Numbered from the stretch's first letter, positions 22,572 to 33,233 are shown. The stretch: 64,000 bases of DNA from Takashimella koratensis (GCA_003116875.1 BCKT01000005.1:1302001-1366000), one strand, 5' to 3'. Notes: generated by a model from the letters alone, not told the origin. Translations and numbers: made by a program.

Positions 22572-23645
22572 CACCCCATACTCTATTTGTACGTCTTTTC
22601 TCGAGTAAATGTGGTAGAATGAACGGATTGGTATTTTCAAAGAGGGTGTGAGTGTTGACCAGAGTGCGAGCAGTTTGAAGAAGAGGTAAGAGATGGTTTG
22701 TCGGATCAGCCAATAGTGATAGCTAGAGAGAGGGCTGGTGACATGCGAAGATGAGAAGGAGACTGGCAGTACGGTGTGACCAGATTACTATTCTATTCCT
22801 TTGCGATGCTAGCTATCATTACAGTTATTCAGCGATACATACTTGCAATTCAGTGCTCTTTAGAGGCATGAATGGTGGGAGAGAACCCGGTCGATGATGG
22901 GGAATCGAGCATGATGGAGGTGATAAGTCTCACAACGTGCAGATTGTGAAGTTTCTGCAATTGCAACAAAGCTTTAATACAAGGGGGACCAGAAAACAGA
23001 CTATTTGGTTGACACCCGCTATACCTCCCAAATCTCTGTCTTCTTCACTCGATCTAAATAGAATTTGAGTCCCCCTATCATGAAATCTGCAAAGTATTCT
23101 GCCCCAAGGGATTTTGGACTTGACGGTGGTTCTGGAATCACATGTTTCACGGGACTACAGTACAGTACCACCGGACTACAGCTCATACGGCAACCTCAGT
23201 TGCGTTGGAGGAGCGCTAGTGTGCAGAATTACTATGAGGCTGGACTGCACAGTGGGCTTGAGACCCTACGAGCTTGAGCTGCTGAGAGATATTTGTCACC
23301 GAGTCGTCTCTCGGTTGAAGGGATTTCTGGCAGTCTCATTGCAAAATGTCCATGCCATTGTTCAAGATAATCCTTTTGTCCCACATCCCTTTGAAAAACT
23401 GCCGCCGAGGAGAGGAGCCGGAGTTTCTGGCAACAGTCTTTCCTTGTTGTTGTACTTTTATCCTACATCCTTTCCAGCAGTTGTTTTCGAGTCTCAAACG
23501 TGGGTCAATCCAGCGTTGGTCTTTTGTATGATATACGCTGAAGCCCCCTCTCTTTCCATTCCTTTCCTCCCCAACGACAGTACACCGTATCGTTTTCAGC
23601 TCTCCCCCCCGCTTTCACTCACCCACTCGATCGTTGCCATACAAG
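22572..23645. other. Spacer between array copies 3 and 4
   Basis: About 1.07 kb, moderately AT-rich. A frame at 23114-23710 is open but overlaps copy 4 out of frame and has no family similarity. No TATA box as clear as those of copies 2 and 3. No gene supported. Confidence 0.45.
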
Positions 23646-24293
23646 ATGCCTGGCAATCCGAAGATCCTCTCAGACATCGACATTATCACTGTCGCTACGG
23701 TACTCGCTGATGACGACATCTGCAGTCCCGATCAGTCGGCCCGCGGTCTTGAGTCGAACTATGTTTTAGATTGGAGATCCACTGTGTATGATTCAACTTG
23801 GAAAGAGGTGGGATACCCTCGTTTTACCTTGTTCGTAATCAAGGACCCGCGCGTGTGTCGTGAGCAGCCATCTGCTGAACTCTGTAGCAATACTCAGGAT
23901 AACTCTAAGGAACTCAGCAAGATCCGAACCACTGAGGGGCCTTTCACCGATATGACCCTACTAGCGAGCCTGAAGCAGATTCGCGAAAGGCTGCAAATCG
24001 GGCTATCCAAGCTCCGGAAACCGTCCGATCAAGACGAAATGCATGCAGTTTATACTACGCACGTTTGGCGCCTGTACTCCCTGCCTAGCGACAAAGAGGT
24101 ATTCCAGCCTCCCGAGTTGAAGTCGCTCACTACGCAGAACTGGGGATCACTTCCCTCGGGACTTCGAAAGAATATCAGAGACCACGTATGCAAGCAATAC
24201 CCTCCAGTCAAGGGAGGCATGATGTTTTGGACCTTCGATCCGAGGACTCAAGCTCTGCTCGACTGGATCGTCGAAGATGATTGTCAAGCCTAG
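23646..24293 (+). CDS. Uncharacterised array protein, copy 4 (C-terminally short)
   Basis: Single open frame of 215 aa. Family blocks are IITVATVLADDDICSPDQ, LESNYVLDWRS, RFTLFVIKDPRVCRE, ELKSLTTQNWGSLPSGLRKN, IRDHVCKQYPPVKGG and FDPRTQALLDWIVEDD. It stops about 25 residues before the position where copies 1-3 end, so the FD-S-LI and KW-V-W tail blocks are missing; the bases after the TAG do not encode them. The next-to-last block is intact, so the gene may still give a stable protein, or this may be an early pseudogene. The start is the first in-frame ATG (ACAAGATGC). Function unknown. Confidence 0.65.
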   Translation: MPGNPKILSDIDIITVATVLADDDICSPDQSARGLESNYVLDWRSTVYDSTWKEVGYPRFTLFVIKDPRVCREQPSAELCSNTQDNSKELSKIRTTEGPFTDMTLLASLKQIRERLQIGLSKLRKPSDQDEMHAVYTTHVWRLYSLPSDKEVFQPPELKSLTTQNWGSLPSGLRKNIRDHVCKQYPPVKGGMMFWTFDPRTQALLDWIVEDDCQA

Positions 24294-24711
24294 GACTCTA
24301 CGGATCAACTAACCAGCAAGTGGTTTCTCGTTTCACGCCGCTTCGCCTTTCTTCAAACATAGGACGAAGCTACACACTCAATTCTTGTAAAAATTTTAGG
24401 TACTGATTATGCAAATTTCTTCCTCTCAAGCCACCCATTAACGGGTCACTTTCGCGGAAGCACGTCATAATCTTGCCTTTTTGTGCCGCTACCTTGCGTC
24501 TACATTATCCTGCTCTTGTGACCTCCCTTTTCTTCAAGAACGGCACCAGCACCATGGGAAGGCCGGCGCCATTACCATCGAGTGAGGACTCTACATACGA
24601 GAACCCTGAGACGACTCGACCGGAAGCGACAACAAGTAAACGACTACCTTGCCCTCGGACCGAAATGATACCGGGACGACAGTTGCGTCGGCGTTCAAGG
24701 AAGGTGACATC
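24294..24711. other. Spacer between array copies 4 and 5
   Basis: No recognisable family N-terminus is found in any frame ahead of the copy 5 relic, so its 5' half is either deleted or decayed past recognition. Confidence 0.4.
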
Positions 24712-24995
24712 ATGGACGAATCTTCTCTCTACCCGCTCATGCTTGTCAGCAGCCTCTCGGGGTGCGCTTACTGGCTCAGCCTTCCCGACCAGCTACGTGC
24801 CCTCATCAAGGCCCAAGTCAGCTTCGAGTCTGTCGATCGAGAGCCGGACAACAGCGTCGTCGTCGCCGACAACTCCTCGTCAAGACCTTCACTCAGTACG
24901 GCGTAGGGCGGGCAGACCTTGCCGCCACATTCAACTACTCCAAGCTCCCAGGTGCTCTGCTGTAGAAGGAGGACGGCAAGTGGTCTGTCTGGTGA
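24712..24995 (+). pseudogene. Array family copy 5, C-terminal half only, frameshifted
   Basis: A frame from 24712 reads WLSLPDQLRALIKAQVSFES, matching the LPxxLRAxIKDQVSF block. The match then moves to another frame at about 24880 (ADLAATFNYSKLPGALL), meets TAG at 24963, and continues in that frame as KEDGKWSVW and TGA at 24993. One frameshift plus one stop and no N-terminal half mark it as a true pseudogene. Confidence 0.75.
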
Positions 24996-25976
24996 CAGCA
25001 CCCACCACACTAATCTGTGCATGTGAAGCAAGAGTTGCTAGGCGAGTCCTCTGCGTACCTTGGCAAGCCTCAGTTTGTACATATCTTTACAGTCATTTGC
25101 CGTTTGCTTTTCTCTTTCACTCCTTGTCCCCCTTCCACCTCACCAACTCCGCTACACTCTACCCTCCAGCACATTCGTCTTTGGATGCGTCTACCGCACA
25201 CTTTTACTTTCGACACCAAACAAAGGATAGCGCAATGTCAGAGGGCTATAAGCTCTGGTGTCTTTCACCACGACTGTTGACCGAGCTCTTTGTCGTTTCC
25301 CTGAGGTCTCCTCCCTTCTTATTATGACCATTTTGACCATTTTTAAAGCCTCTCGACACCTCGCTGTCATATATTTGTGTAAGTGGGCATGACTTCTGAT
25401 GTAGACTTTGGCCCTCTGCCTATGGTAGTCCTCCTTCTTTTCATTCCCCTTTGTATTCTTCGACGCTTTTGGATCTTCTAGGCTCAGGTCAGAGGCCTGT
25501 GGGGTCCCGCGCCCCGCGTCTTAGAAAGATATTGATAGGGCAGGGAGCTTCAAGTGTGACGTCCTGCTTGACAAACGTTTTTTCAGGCAGTTAATCCTTT
25601 CTAGTGGGCTGACTCACGGCGCTCTGAACGAAAATCCGTACTCTCCCGTCCTCAAGTCGAATTCCCTCGTCCTCGGCCCCCCTTTCCCCAGATCTCTCCA
25701 CTTTCTCTCTTTTTCATTACTCTCACGCATTCACTCCCTGTTCACCAACTTACATTTATCTCTACCCCCCTCGCCCCTCCTCTCGTATCTTCTGAAGTCC
25801 AGTTATTCACTGGTTTCCCTGCGCTCCTCTGCCACCTCCCCCTTCCCATCTCTCCGCATTCAAAGCATCGTCCCCCCCGACACACTACAACACCTTTTTG
25901 GGAAGTAATCGCTTTTTACCCAGCCATTCCAGTCGACCATCGTTGCCAGTCGACACTCGCAAGAAACATCAGCCTC
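24996..25976. other. Spacer between array copies 5 and 6
   Basis: Nearly 1 kb, pyrimidine-rich towards 25700-25900 as in a fungal promoter or leader. No gene, relic or long repeat recognised. Confidence 0.45.
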
Positions 25977-26675
25977 ATGTCATCGCAACGTACTGCCGGA
26001 TGGCGCTACATTTCACACGTCGGTATTTTGGTGGCTTCACGAGATCTTTTCGCCCACGGCAATGCTTCCGATGCTCCTTCTTCCAATCAGGTGATCGCAT
26101 GGAGCTCGGACATGGTCAATTCTTGCGACGCCACACACCATTGGGCATTTTTTGTCGTGACAGACCCCCGCGTTCATTTTACCGATGCAGCCGCATTGAT
26201 GTCCACTCACCCTCCGTGGACACAAGACTCCCCCGACGAAAGGAACGAGACAGAGCTCCTTACCACCCGCGAGTCAATGAGGTCAGGCATGCTTCTGGAT
26301 CACTCAGTCGCGCTTTCAACCAGCGGCATCAGGTCTTTATACAAGCAATAATTTGAGGACCTTTACACAGGCTGTTTGCCGATTTTGAAAGAGCTCTCCG
26401 CCCAAAACTGGGAAACACTGCCAAGACGACTTCGAGCAATCATCGCCGATCAAGTGCGTCCTGAATGGCCTTGTCGCCAGGGTTCCGAAGCGACGTGGAA
26501 TCTCAAGGACAGCGACAAAGCGTTTTTGGCGATGATCGGCTCCGATGAAGCGTCGCTTCCGACCACCTTCGACCGATTCACCATGCTTGACGCGAGGAAT
26601 CGACTCCAAGACCGGGATCGAGACCCGCCGTTGGACCCAGACACGCCAGAGTGGACACTCTGGACAGGGACTTGA
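25977..26675 (+). pseudogene. Array family copy 6, one in-frame TAA (codon 125)
   Basis: A frame of 233 codons from ATG 25977 to TGA 26673-26675 is broken only by TAA at 26349-26351. N-terminal blocks: SHVGILVASRDLFAHGNAS, SNQVIAWSSD and HHWAFFVVTDPRVHFTDA. C-terminal blocks after the stop: ILKELSAQNWETLPRRLR, AIIADQVRPEWP, AFLAMIGSDEASLPTTFDRF and TPEWTLW. The stop sits just ahead of the LxxLxAxNW block, where copies 1 and 2 have IYQTRDD and LYQKRED. No GT...AG intron removes it. Same alternatives as copy 3. Confidence 0.7.
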
Positions 26676-27918
26676 CGGAAGCGCATACCCTCCCTTTCCA
26701 GGGCGATGTGTCTAAATTATGCGGACTCCTGCCTCATCCAGTTCCAGCGCTGTCCCATTGAGGCCCATAGTGTCCTCATCCCCTTCCAGACAAGCGAGAC
26801 TGCCGTCCATATACTCTGCGTTGTACACAGCTTATCCCAGGGGGAAGCGGTGGGTGGAAAATTCATTTGCATGTTATGCAATCTGAGGGAGTTCTGTATT
26901 ACAAGACTTGTACCAGACCTGCTAGACCGTTTTCACGTTCCTTTCCCCTTTTCTCAGCCCTACTCACTCTCGTCCATCGCTATCGCTCCCTCCCTGGTCT
27001 CGCTCCGGCTTTCTTTAACATCACTACCATTGCTCTCTACATGGTTCACCGTCATTGCATCTGTACCCCCACGATCACCACGACCCTAGTTGAAGTATTT
27101 ATGAGTTCATACAGGATGCGAGCTCTCCTCCGTGCTGCTCTCCAGACATAGCAAAATTCTGGACCCCTCAATATACTGTACGAGGATGACAAGCTAGCTC
27201 CGAAATGTACGACAGATCTGAGGCAATGAAGACAGCGGGGTAGGGACTGAAGGAAAAGAAGGGGGAGCGAGACGGGGTGAGTTCCCCCATGATGCACTCA
27301 GAAAACCTATTTACGGCGAGTATTGTACCTTAGCGCCACCTACTTAGAGCATAGGAGGTCATTGCAGCCGGATCTCCTCACAGCAGCGAGTGCACCGATA
27401 ACCCTTTCCCCACTGCCGGCACCATTGGGCGACATTCATTGACAAAGGATCTTTCTACCTCCCAAGTTTGCTCGCAAATTCTTTCAGCCTTAGTCTAGTG
27501 GAAATTGATGTCATGCTGTGTTGCACATATCTTGATGTGTGGTTTACCGTGGGCCTTCGGTCGCTTTAACAAGGCCTCGTCGGTCAGGCATCAGATCCGA
27601 ACTCTGCTTCACCAGGAGCGATCGTTGAGCACAGTTTTGCCATCCACCACCCATAAGTAAGCGCACAAAGGGTCAAAAGATAAAAGAGGTCCAACTATGC
27701 GTTTCACTGTAAAGGTCTGTCAACTTGGCTTTGGTTAGACCTGGGCGCAGCACCAGAAGAACCTCACCTTTGTCCCGCAAAAAGGCCATTCGTCCAAGTA
27801 GTGAACCACTTCCTTGCCAGCTTTATGCCGGTTGTTGGCGTGCTGTGGCCGTGGGCCTTCGAGTGTCAGTCAGCACTGCCATATTTAACCGCAACCGCAG
27901 CAGCATCAGACATTACCG
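26676..27918. other. Spacer between array copies 6 and 7
   Basis: 1.24 kb without a recognisable gene. Frames at 26706-27151 and 27725-28138 have no motif, and the latter overlaps copy 7 out of frame. A TATTTAA lies at 27882, close to the copy 7 start. Confidence 0.45.
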
Positions 27919-29037
27919 ATGGTGGACAGTGAATCGGAAGGGTCATACTCTTCTGTCACCTCACAAGATGGCTTGGAGTCTGTGGTCGATGCCGGAGAAT
28001 ATGGCCGTGCATCCCCAGCTACTTCGGCAAGCTGGGAAGAGAGCGACCACGAGGACGATGACAATGACGACGACGATGATGACGAGGACGACGAGATCGG
28101 CGATGACGGCGTTGAGACCGCGAGCGACGTGGTCATAACGCCCGAGGAAGACTGGCGGAACGAGGCCGCGGCGGTCGATCTTGGTCGAAACCTGCCAGCG
28201 CTCGACAATACAGGCGCACGCGAGCCAGCTTTTCGAAGCAACCAACCCCTCTCAGCGGAGAGCATTGGCGATTTCGAGTTTTTTGACCTCAGGTGATTGG
28301 CGAACCATTCTAAGAATATCGGAACCTCTGACTTTCATTTCGCGTTCCTCTTGACTCCCGCCCAGCAGCTCGAAGATGGCACCATCGCCCACTGCTTTTC
28401 CACGGACCTTCTTCACTTTCAGTGGGCTTCGTTCAACACCACGACGAATCGAAACTCGGCGTTCACCCTTTACGTCGGGCACCTTTCCGAAACAAAATCC
28501 ACCATTGTCCGTCATGTTTCAGACGCCGACTACATCATCACCAGGCTACATGCTGTCGAGATGGACGTGAACAATGCCCAGAACATTGGCAACGATGACC
28601 ACACTCAAGCCCAAGAAATGGCGGTGGAAACAGAATCGACATTCGTGCATCCCAGCCACATCTCCATTCCTTTCTCCGACGCGGTGACGAAAGGCTACTC
28701 AACGCTCTTCCGAACCTCACCCAGTCTTCCAGTGACGGTCACTGAGCTCGACGACAAGATTTGGACTCGCTTTGCGGACGCCGATCCCGGCTCAAGCGCC
28801 AACAACGTGGGGCATTGGATTGCCTCACACATTGGGATGCAGTACAATCAGGAGGCAGAGGTTCGAGGAGACAATGCCGAGCAAGTGACGGACACTCGCG
28901 CTTTGCTCGACCGAATGATCGAATCGAACGACCCATCATTCGCTTTTCCGGACGGCATGGGAGATTCGTGCTGGTACATTAACAACTGGAAGGGGGGTGT
29001 TGCACGAGACAGCGGAAACGAGGAGGACACTGCCTGA
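27919..29037 (+). pseudogene. Array family copy 7 with acidic N-terminal extension, one in-frame TGA
   Basis: The frame from ATG 27919 to the stop at 29037 (373 codons) is broken only by TGA at 28294-28296. Residues 1-125 are very acidic (a DDDNDDDDDDEDDE run) and absent from copies 1-6. After the TGA come FHFAFLLTPAQQLEDG, LLHFQWASF, AFTLYVGHLSE, VTELDDKIWTRFADADP, VGHWIASHIGMQYNQEAE and DTRALLDRMIESNDPSFAF, in the same order as the family blocks but diverged, and closest to copy 8. The 3' flank shares GAGAGATTGATGCACACGGC with copies 1 and 2. Introns starting at the GTGATT beside the TGA would shift the frame. Pseudogene, readthrough or two-part gene cannot be told apart here. Confidence 0.6.
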
Positions 29038-29844
29038 GTGGTCGGTGGGTTTACTGTCGTACAATACCTTGGGGTGATCATTGTTCCATACTACTTGATT
29101 TGGTTCCATCAGAGAAGGAGGATTAAGAATCAGCGAGGAAGAGAGAGATTGATGCACACGGCTGCCATTTGCCAGCATTTCCACATGCTTCTGTTCCCGT
29201 TTACTTCTCTTATCTGTTTGACCGACCGCTCTACAAAGTGATATACTTATACGCTTTCTATTTTTGCATTATTAGCGACTCAAACTCTGGTGAGGAAGCC
29301 ATAGCAGTCATTCATGTCTCTCCACTTCTCTCCCCTCCTACCCCCGGCCACCCGAGACCCATGTCGGCTCTATTTGGCCTTTGGATTGTCCCATCCTTTG
29401 ACAGACATAACTCCGAAGGCAACGATGTCTCTCGGCCGACGTTGAGCACGTTCGCCCTCCCAGGCTTCATAAGTAGGCAATCACGGGGCTAAGCTATGAA
29501 AAGACGTCCAACTCGGTGTGTTTCGACTAGATAAAGTCAACAAGAAAGTTCCAATGTGCAACTTGTCCAGTCTGTGAAGATCCTTTGACTCTAGAGGGAG
29601 GGCGATTTTGACTTGCGTGTGGAGTGAGGATTCGCCATGGTTTGGTGGTAAGCCTTCGAGCATTTCTGGGAGGAGGTAGAGGGCGAGGGGTGTTCTTCCC
29701 TATGTTCCCTGTTTAGATACTACTGAGAGAGTACACCATCCCCTTCGTTTTCCTTGTCTTACCCCCTCCACCCCAGACTACCTCATCTCCCTCAGGTTCC
29801 CCATCCGTGCATTTCACTACCACACAGGACTTCGAAACTTCTCG
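29038..29844. other. Spacer between array copies 7 and 8
   Basis: Includes the conserved 3'-flank fragment at 29143-29163. Otherwise no recognisable gene. Confidence 0.45.
29143..29163 (+). repeat. Conserved 3'-flank fragment of array copy 7
   Basis: GAGAGATTGATGCACACGGC matches the 3'-flank blocks after copies 1 and 2, about 105 bp past the stop codon as compared with 70-80 bp there. Confidence 0.55.
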
Positions 29845-30810
29845 ATGGCCGACGCAGACCTTTCGAGACGGTCTTCGCCCGACCTTTCGGATGGCGGAAC
29901 CGTTTTCGAGCTGGATTTCGACCTCGAAGAGGTCACTGCTTCTCATGACACCCCTATGACTGGAATGTCTGACTTTTCCGGTGAGGAATCAGACGGTGAC
30001 GCCGACGACCCAGACGAAGACGAAGACTTGGACATTGGCACCGGCGACGACTCTTCTGACGAGGCTGTCGTCAAGTAAAAGGAGGGAAGATATCATCGCG
30101 AAGATTCACAACGACTTTGTCGAGGCTCGAAGACGTTACTTCTCGAACCACGATGTTTTCACAGCGGTGCTCTCCATCCCTGAGGAGCTCCTCGAGGATG
30201 ATCATGTCAAGTTACTCTTTGACAAGAAGGTTTATCACCTGCATTGGTCGTCGCGACATTCCTCAACCGGTCGATACTCGATTTGCAGCCTTTTCGTCGG
30301 CGACCTGTCTGAGATTGACATCCAGAGACTGCACGGCCTTGAGCACGAGTACGCAAACGGCGTCATCACAGCGCCGACTGGAGGTGAGGCTTCCAATACA
30401 AGCGCCGAAGTCTACCGCATGACGATCAGCAGCCTTGGTCGCCCTCGAAACTACCTACGATCCGACGCATCCCTTTGGATGACCGATTTCACCTTCCACC
30501 CATTCGATGGCCAACTGCTCAAAGTCCTTGCCGCTAAAGCTTTGAACACAACCACGACCAAAACGCCGTTGGCGACCGTCGCGAATTGGATTGCCAAGCA
30601 TGTTGGAAAGAAGCACTTTTCTTCGACGCACGTCATTGAAGACAGCCATGAGCCGCTCCGTGAACAAAGGCAACGGTTTTCGACTTCATTTCCAAGTTGG
30701 GCGACAGGTTGAGTCCCCTTTCCGGCGAGCTGTCCTTGCCTCAGTGGTCCGACTCCATCGCGCTGCGAGTCGCCGCCGCAGAGGAAGGGCGTGAAGCGGG
30801 TTCTATTTGA
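29845..30810 (+). pseudogene. Array family copy 8 with acidic N-terminus, two frameshifts
   Basis: ATG 29845 opens an acidic segment (DDPDEDEDLDIGTGDD) that stops at 30078. Family blocks continue in the +1 frame from about 30065: VFTAVLSIPEELLEDD, VYHLHWSS, SICSLFVGDLSE, LWMTDFTF and ATVANWIAKHVGKKHF, to a stop at 30712. The C-terminal match (VFDFISKLGDRLSPLSGE, then LPQW) returns to the original frame from about 30667 to TGA 30808-30810. The two shifts cancel. A 58-nt intron 30075-30132 would repair the first break but has a poor acceptor. Likely pseudogene; closest to copy 7. Confidence 0.55.
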
Positions 30811-31149
30811 GTGGCTGCTGGCGAGCGTTACCCGCATACAGATTTGCCGTCTGCTTGGTCATTTGCTGAATGCGCAGAGGAGGAGAGAAGAACAGAGTCG
30901 AGGATGGGTTCTCAGAGACAGATCTAATTATGATTGAAGACCGTACCATACCACGATACGTTCCTCCTCACATGCAGATCTCATTTATCTCGCTTGACTT
31001 GCTCTCGTATCGTGAGGATTCAATAAAGTACATGCTCATGAAGAGCCGAAACGCGAATAACCAAACATCAAAACAAACCGATCCCACCTAACCAACTCTG
31101 CCTCTCGACCCCACTCTGTCCCTTCCCATCAACTACGACCGAGCACAGC
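30811..31149. other. Convergent spacer, array copy 8 / gamma-tubulin
   Basis: About 340 bp, AT-rich in the middle (30920-31080), fitting two 3' UTRs. No gene seen. Confidence 0.5.
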
Positions 31150-33233
31150 TCACGACCCGTAATTGATATAGTTTGGGCTCTCACACGCCAGGTACTCATC
31201 CGCAAGCTCTGCTACTACCCTACGCGAGTCGTCAAACTCTTCAAGCCCGTTGGCGAACATGTCTTCTTTCTTGTATTGTTCGAGGAAGGCGTTTCGTTTA
31301 CGGAGTCGGTCGTATTGATCTATCATGCGTTTGAACAACTGTAACAAGGGATATCTGGTCAGCTGATATCATCACCAAGAATGCCACAGCTATGCACTCA
31401 CCGAAGCCATGCTAGTGTGATTGGCCATCATCACTCCGCTGACCCTATTCTGCGTCGTCTTTCGCTTCGTCAATGCGACTTGAATACTCGCCGGACCCCA
31501 GGGGATGAAGTTTGCGAGTTGACGTTCTCGGATTCGGAGCAGGGACTTGTGCACGTCGGTTGGGTCGACGTCACCTGAGATGATGTTGAGGCAAGAGATG
31601 TAGCAAGAGGATTTGGTAGAGGTTGTAGAGACCATGCGGTTCTTGGGTTGCAAAAGACGGCGCATGACGTCGAGTGTCGTGGTTTTCCGAATCGACTTGG
31701 CCTGAGGGTATTAGCGAGGAGGAAGTGAAGAGATTGTGATGAAAAGTGAAGCTGGGGAGCGAAACACACCTTGTCAATCTCGTCGCCGGTGAATGGGGTG
31801 TACGAGGTCATGAGGAAATGACACCGCGGTGTGGGGATAAGGCTCGCGATTATCCCGACGAGGTCGTTATTCATGTAGCTCGGGTAGCGTAGTGTGGTCG
31901 TGCTCGCGGCCATGACTGTTGACACCTGTGTTGGGCGACCCCGTCAGCTATCCTTCACCACGATATCTACCATTCTCTCTTCTCTGAGTCTCCCCTTGTC
32001 CTTTGCTGTTCAGCATCACTTACAAGTTGGTTTGTCTGCACAAAGCTCGGGTCCTGGATATGCAACCTGTCTGCCGCGATCCTCGTCAATGCCGCATTAT
32101 CAAGCACGACCACTGAATCGGCGTTATTGACCAGCCGTTTCATAGCGAGGAGTGAGTTGTATGGCTGGACGACGACGTCGGAGGATTCGGGGAAGACAGA
32201 GTAGGTCTGGATGAGTTTCTTTGGGAATCGGTCGTTGAGTCGTTCGAGGAGGAAAGAGCCGAGACCGGAGCCTGTCCCGCCCGCGATGGAATGGAGGAGC
32301 ATGAAGCCCTACGATCAGATGCAATTGAAGGGACAGAAACAGATGTGGAGTCAGTACGTTACGGTACAATGACGGTGAAAACGGGACTGCGCGAAGCTGG
32401 CTAGTGTCGTAGCTCGCACTCACCTCCAAACTGTCACTCCCATCCGCTTCTCGATCAATCATCTCCATGAGATCATCATAAACCCTCTCGCCTGCCCCGT
32501 ACCCTTGCGCCCAATTATTCCCCGCTCCGCCTCCATCCTTCGACACGTAGATGTTCTCGGGGTTGTACAGGCTTTTGAACGGCGAGGTGAGAATGGAGTT
32601 GATCACCTGTTGAGGTCATACCAAGTCACCGAAAGAACGGAAGATTGTGGGGAAGGCAGACATTGAGTCAGTGTCGGGACCACCGATGAAGAGAGGGAGA
32701 AAGTAGTCGCAAGACTCACCCTCGGCTCGAGGTCGATCAAGATTGCGCGTGGGATATAATGTTCGTCATCTGCTTGGTAGAAGAAGACATCTTTCCGATC
32801 CCCTTGGCCGCCTTCTGCTGCCCAATCTTCGAGGTTGCCCGTTGGTGAGATCCCATGTTCCGCACAAAGCTTTTGCCAGAACTGTGAGAGGTAGGAGAGG
32901 AAACGAGTACAGACGTTAGTGTGCGAAGGTTGGTTCGTGAAAGGTGATCAAGACTTACTTGCGCGCCGACTGGAGGTATCGAGTGAAGAGGTCAGCATTA
33001 CAGTCACGAGTCCAACGCGGCGATGACCACTACAGGATCAGTTGGAGTGGCTATTCACGCACTCTGGTTGCCTGCTTGTCCAGCCTGTGGTCGTCATCAG
33101 CACGAGTGTCTTTCATTTCGCACGCGCGTCATCGACCCTTGTTCATCCTCCTGCCCACACACCAAACCAGGAAGCACCGCCTCAGTCGTCAGCCGCAACG
33201 ACTTACCTGGAGCGAGATGATCTCGCGGCCCAT
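31150..33233 (-). CDS. TUB4: Gamma-tubulin
   Basis: Core subunit of the gamma-tubulin complex that nucleates microtubules at the spindle pole body. Nine exons (33233-33207, 33084-33063, 32969-32959, 32881-32720, 32606-32424, 32308-32024, 31925-31770, 31701-31402, 31338-31150) give about 444 aa, the usual length. The N-terminus [18 protein letters not shown] runs across three exons, the third only 11 nt. Also seen: [34 protein letters not shown], the tubulin signature GGTGSGLGS (from about residue 145), [34 protein letters not shown] and [36 protein letters not shown] is a typical gamma-tubulin C-terminus. The small-exon 5' end is supported by exact phase and sequence fit. Confidence 0.97.

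Noticed and set aside
23114..23710. 198-aa plus-strand frame overlapping array copy 4
   Set aside because: Different frame from copy 4, no family blocks, and it depends on a non-ATG or poorly placed start.
24473..25327. 284-aa plus-strand frame
   Set aside because: Runs out of frame through the copy 5 relic and has no recognisable sequence feature.
28293..28368. Candidate intron removing the TGA of array copy 7
   Set aside because: GTGATT...CAG gives 73 or 76 nt, both of which shift the frame and would delete a block conserved with copy 8.
18249..31149. Transposon or virus as carrier of the array
   Set aside because: No terminal repeats, reverse transcriptase, transposase or integrase motifs were seen within or at the edges of the array.
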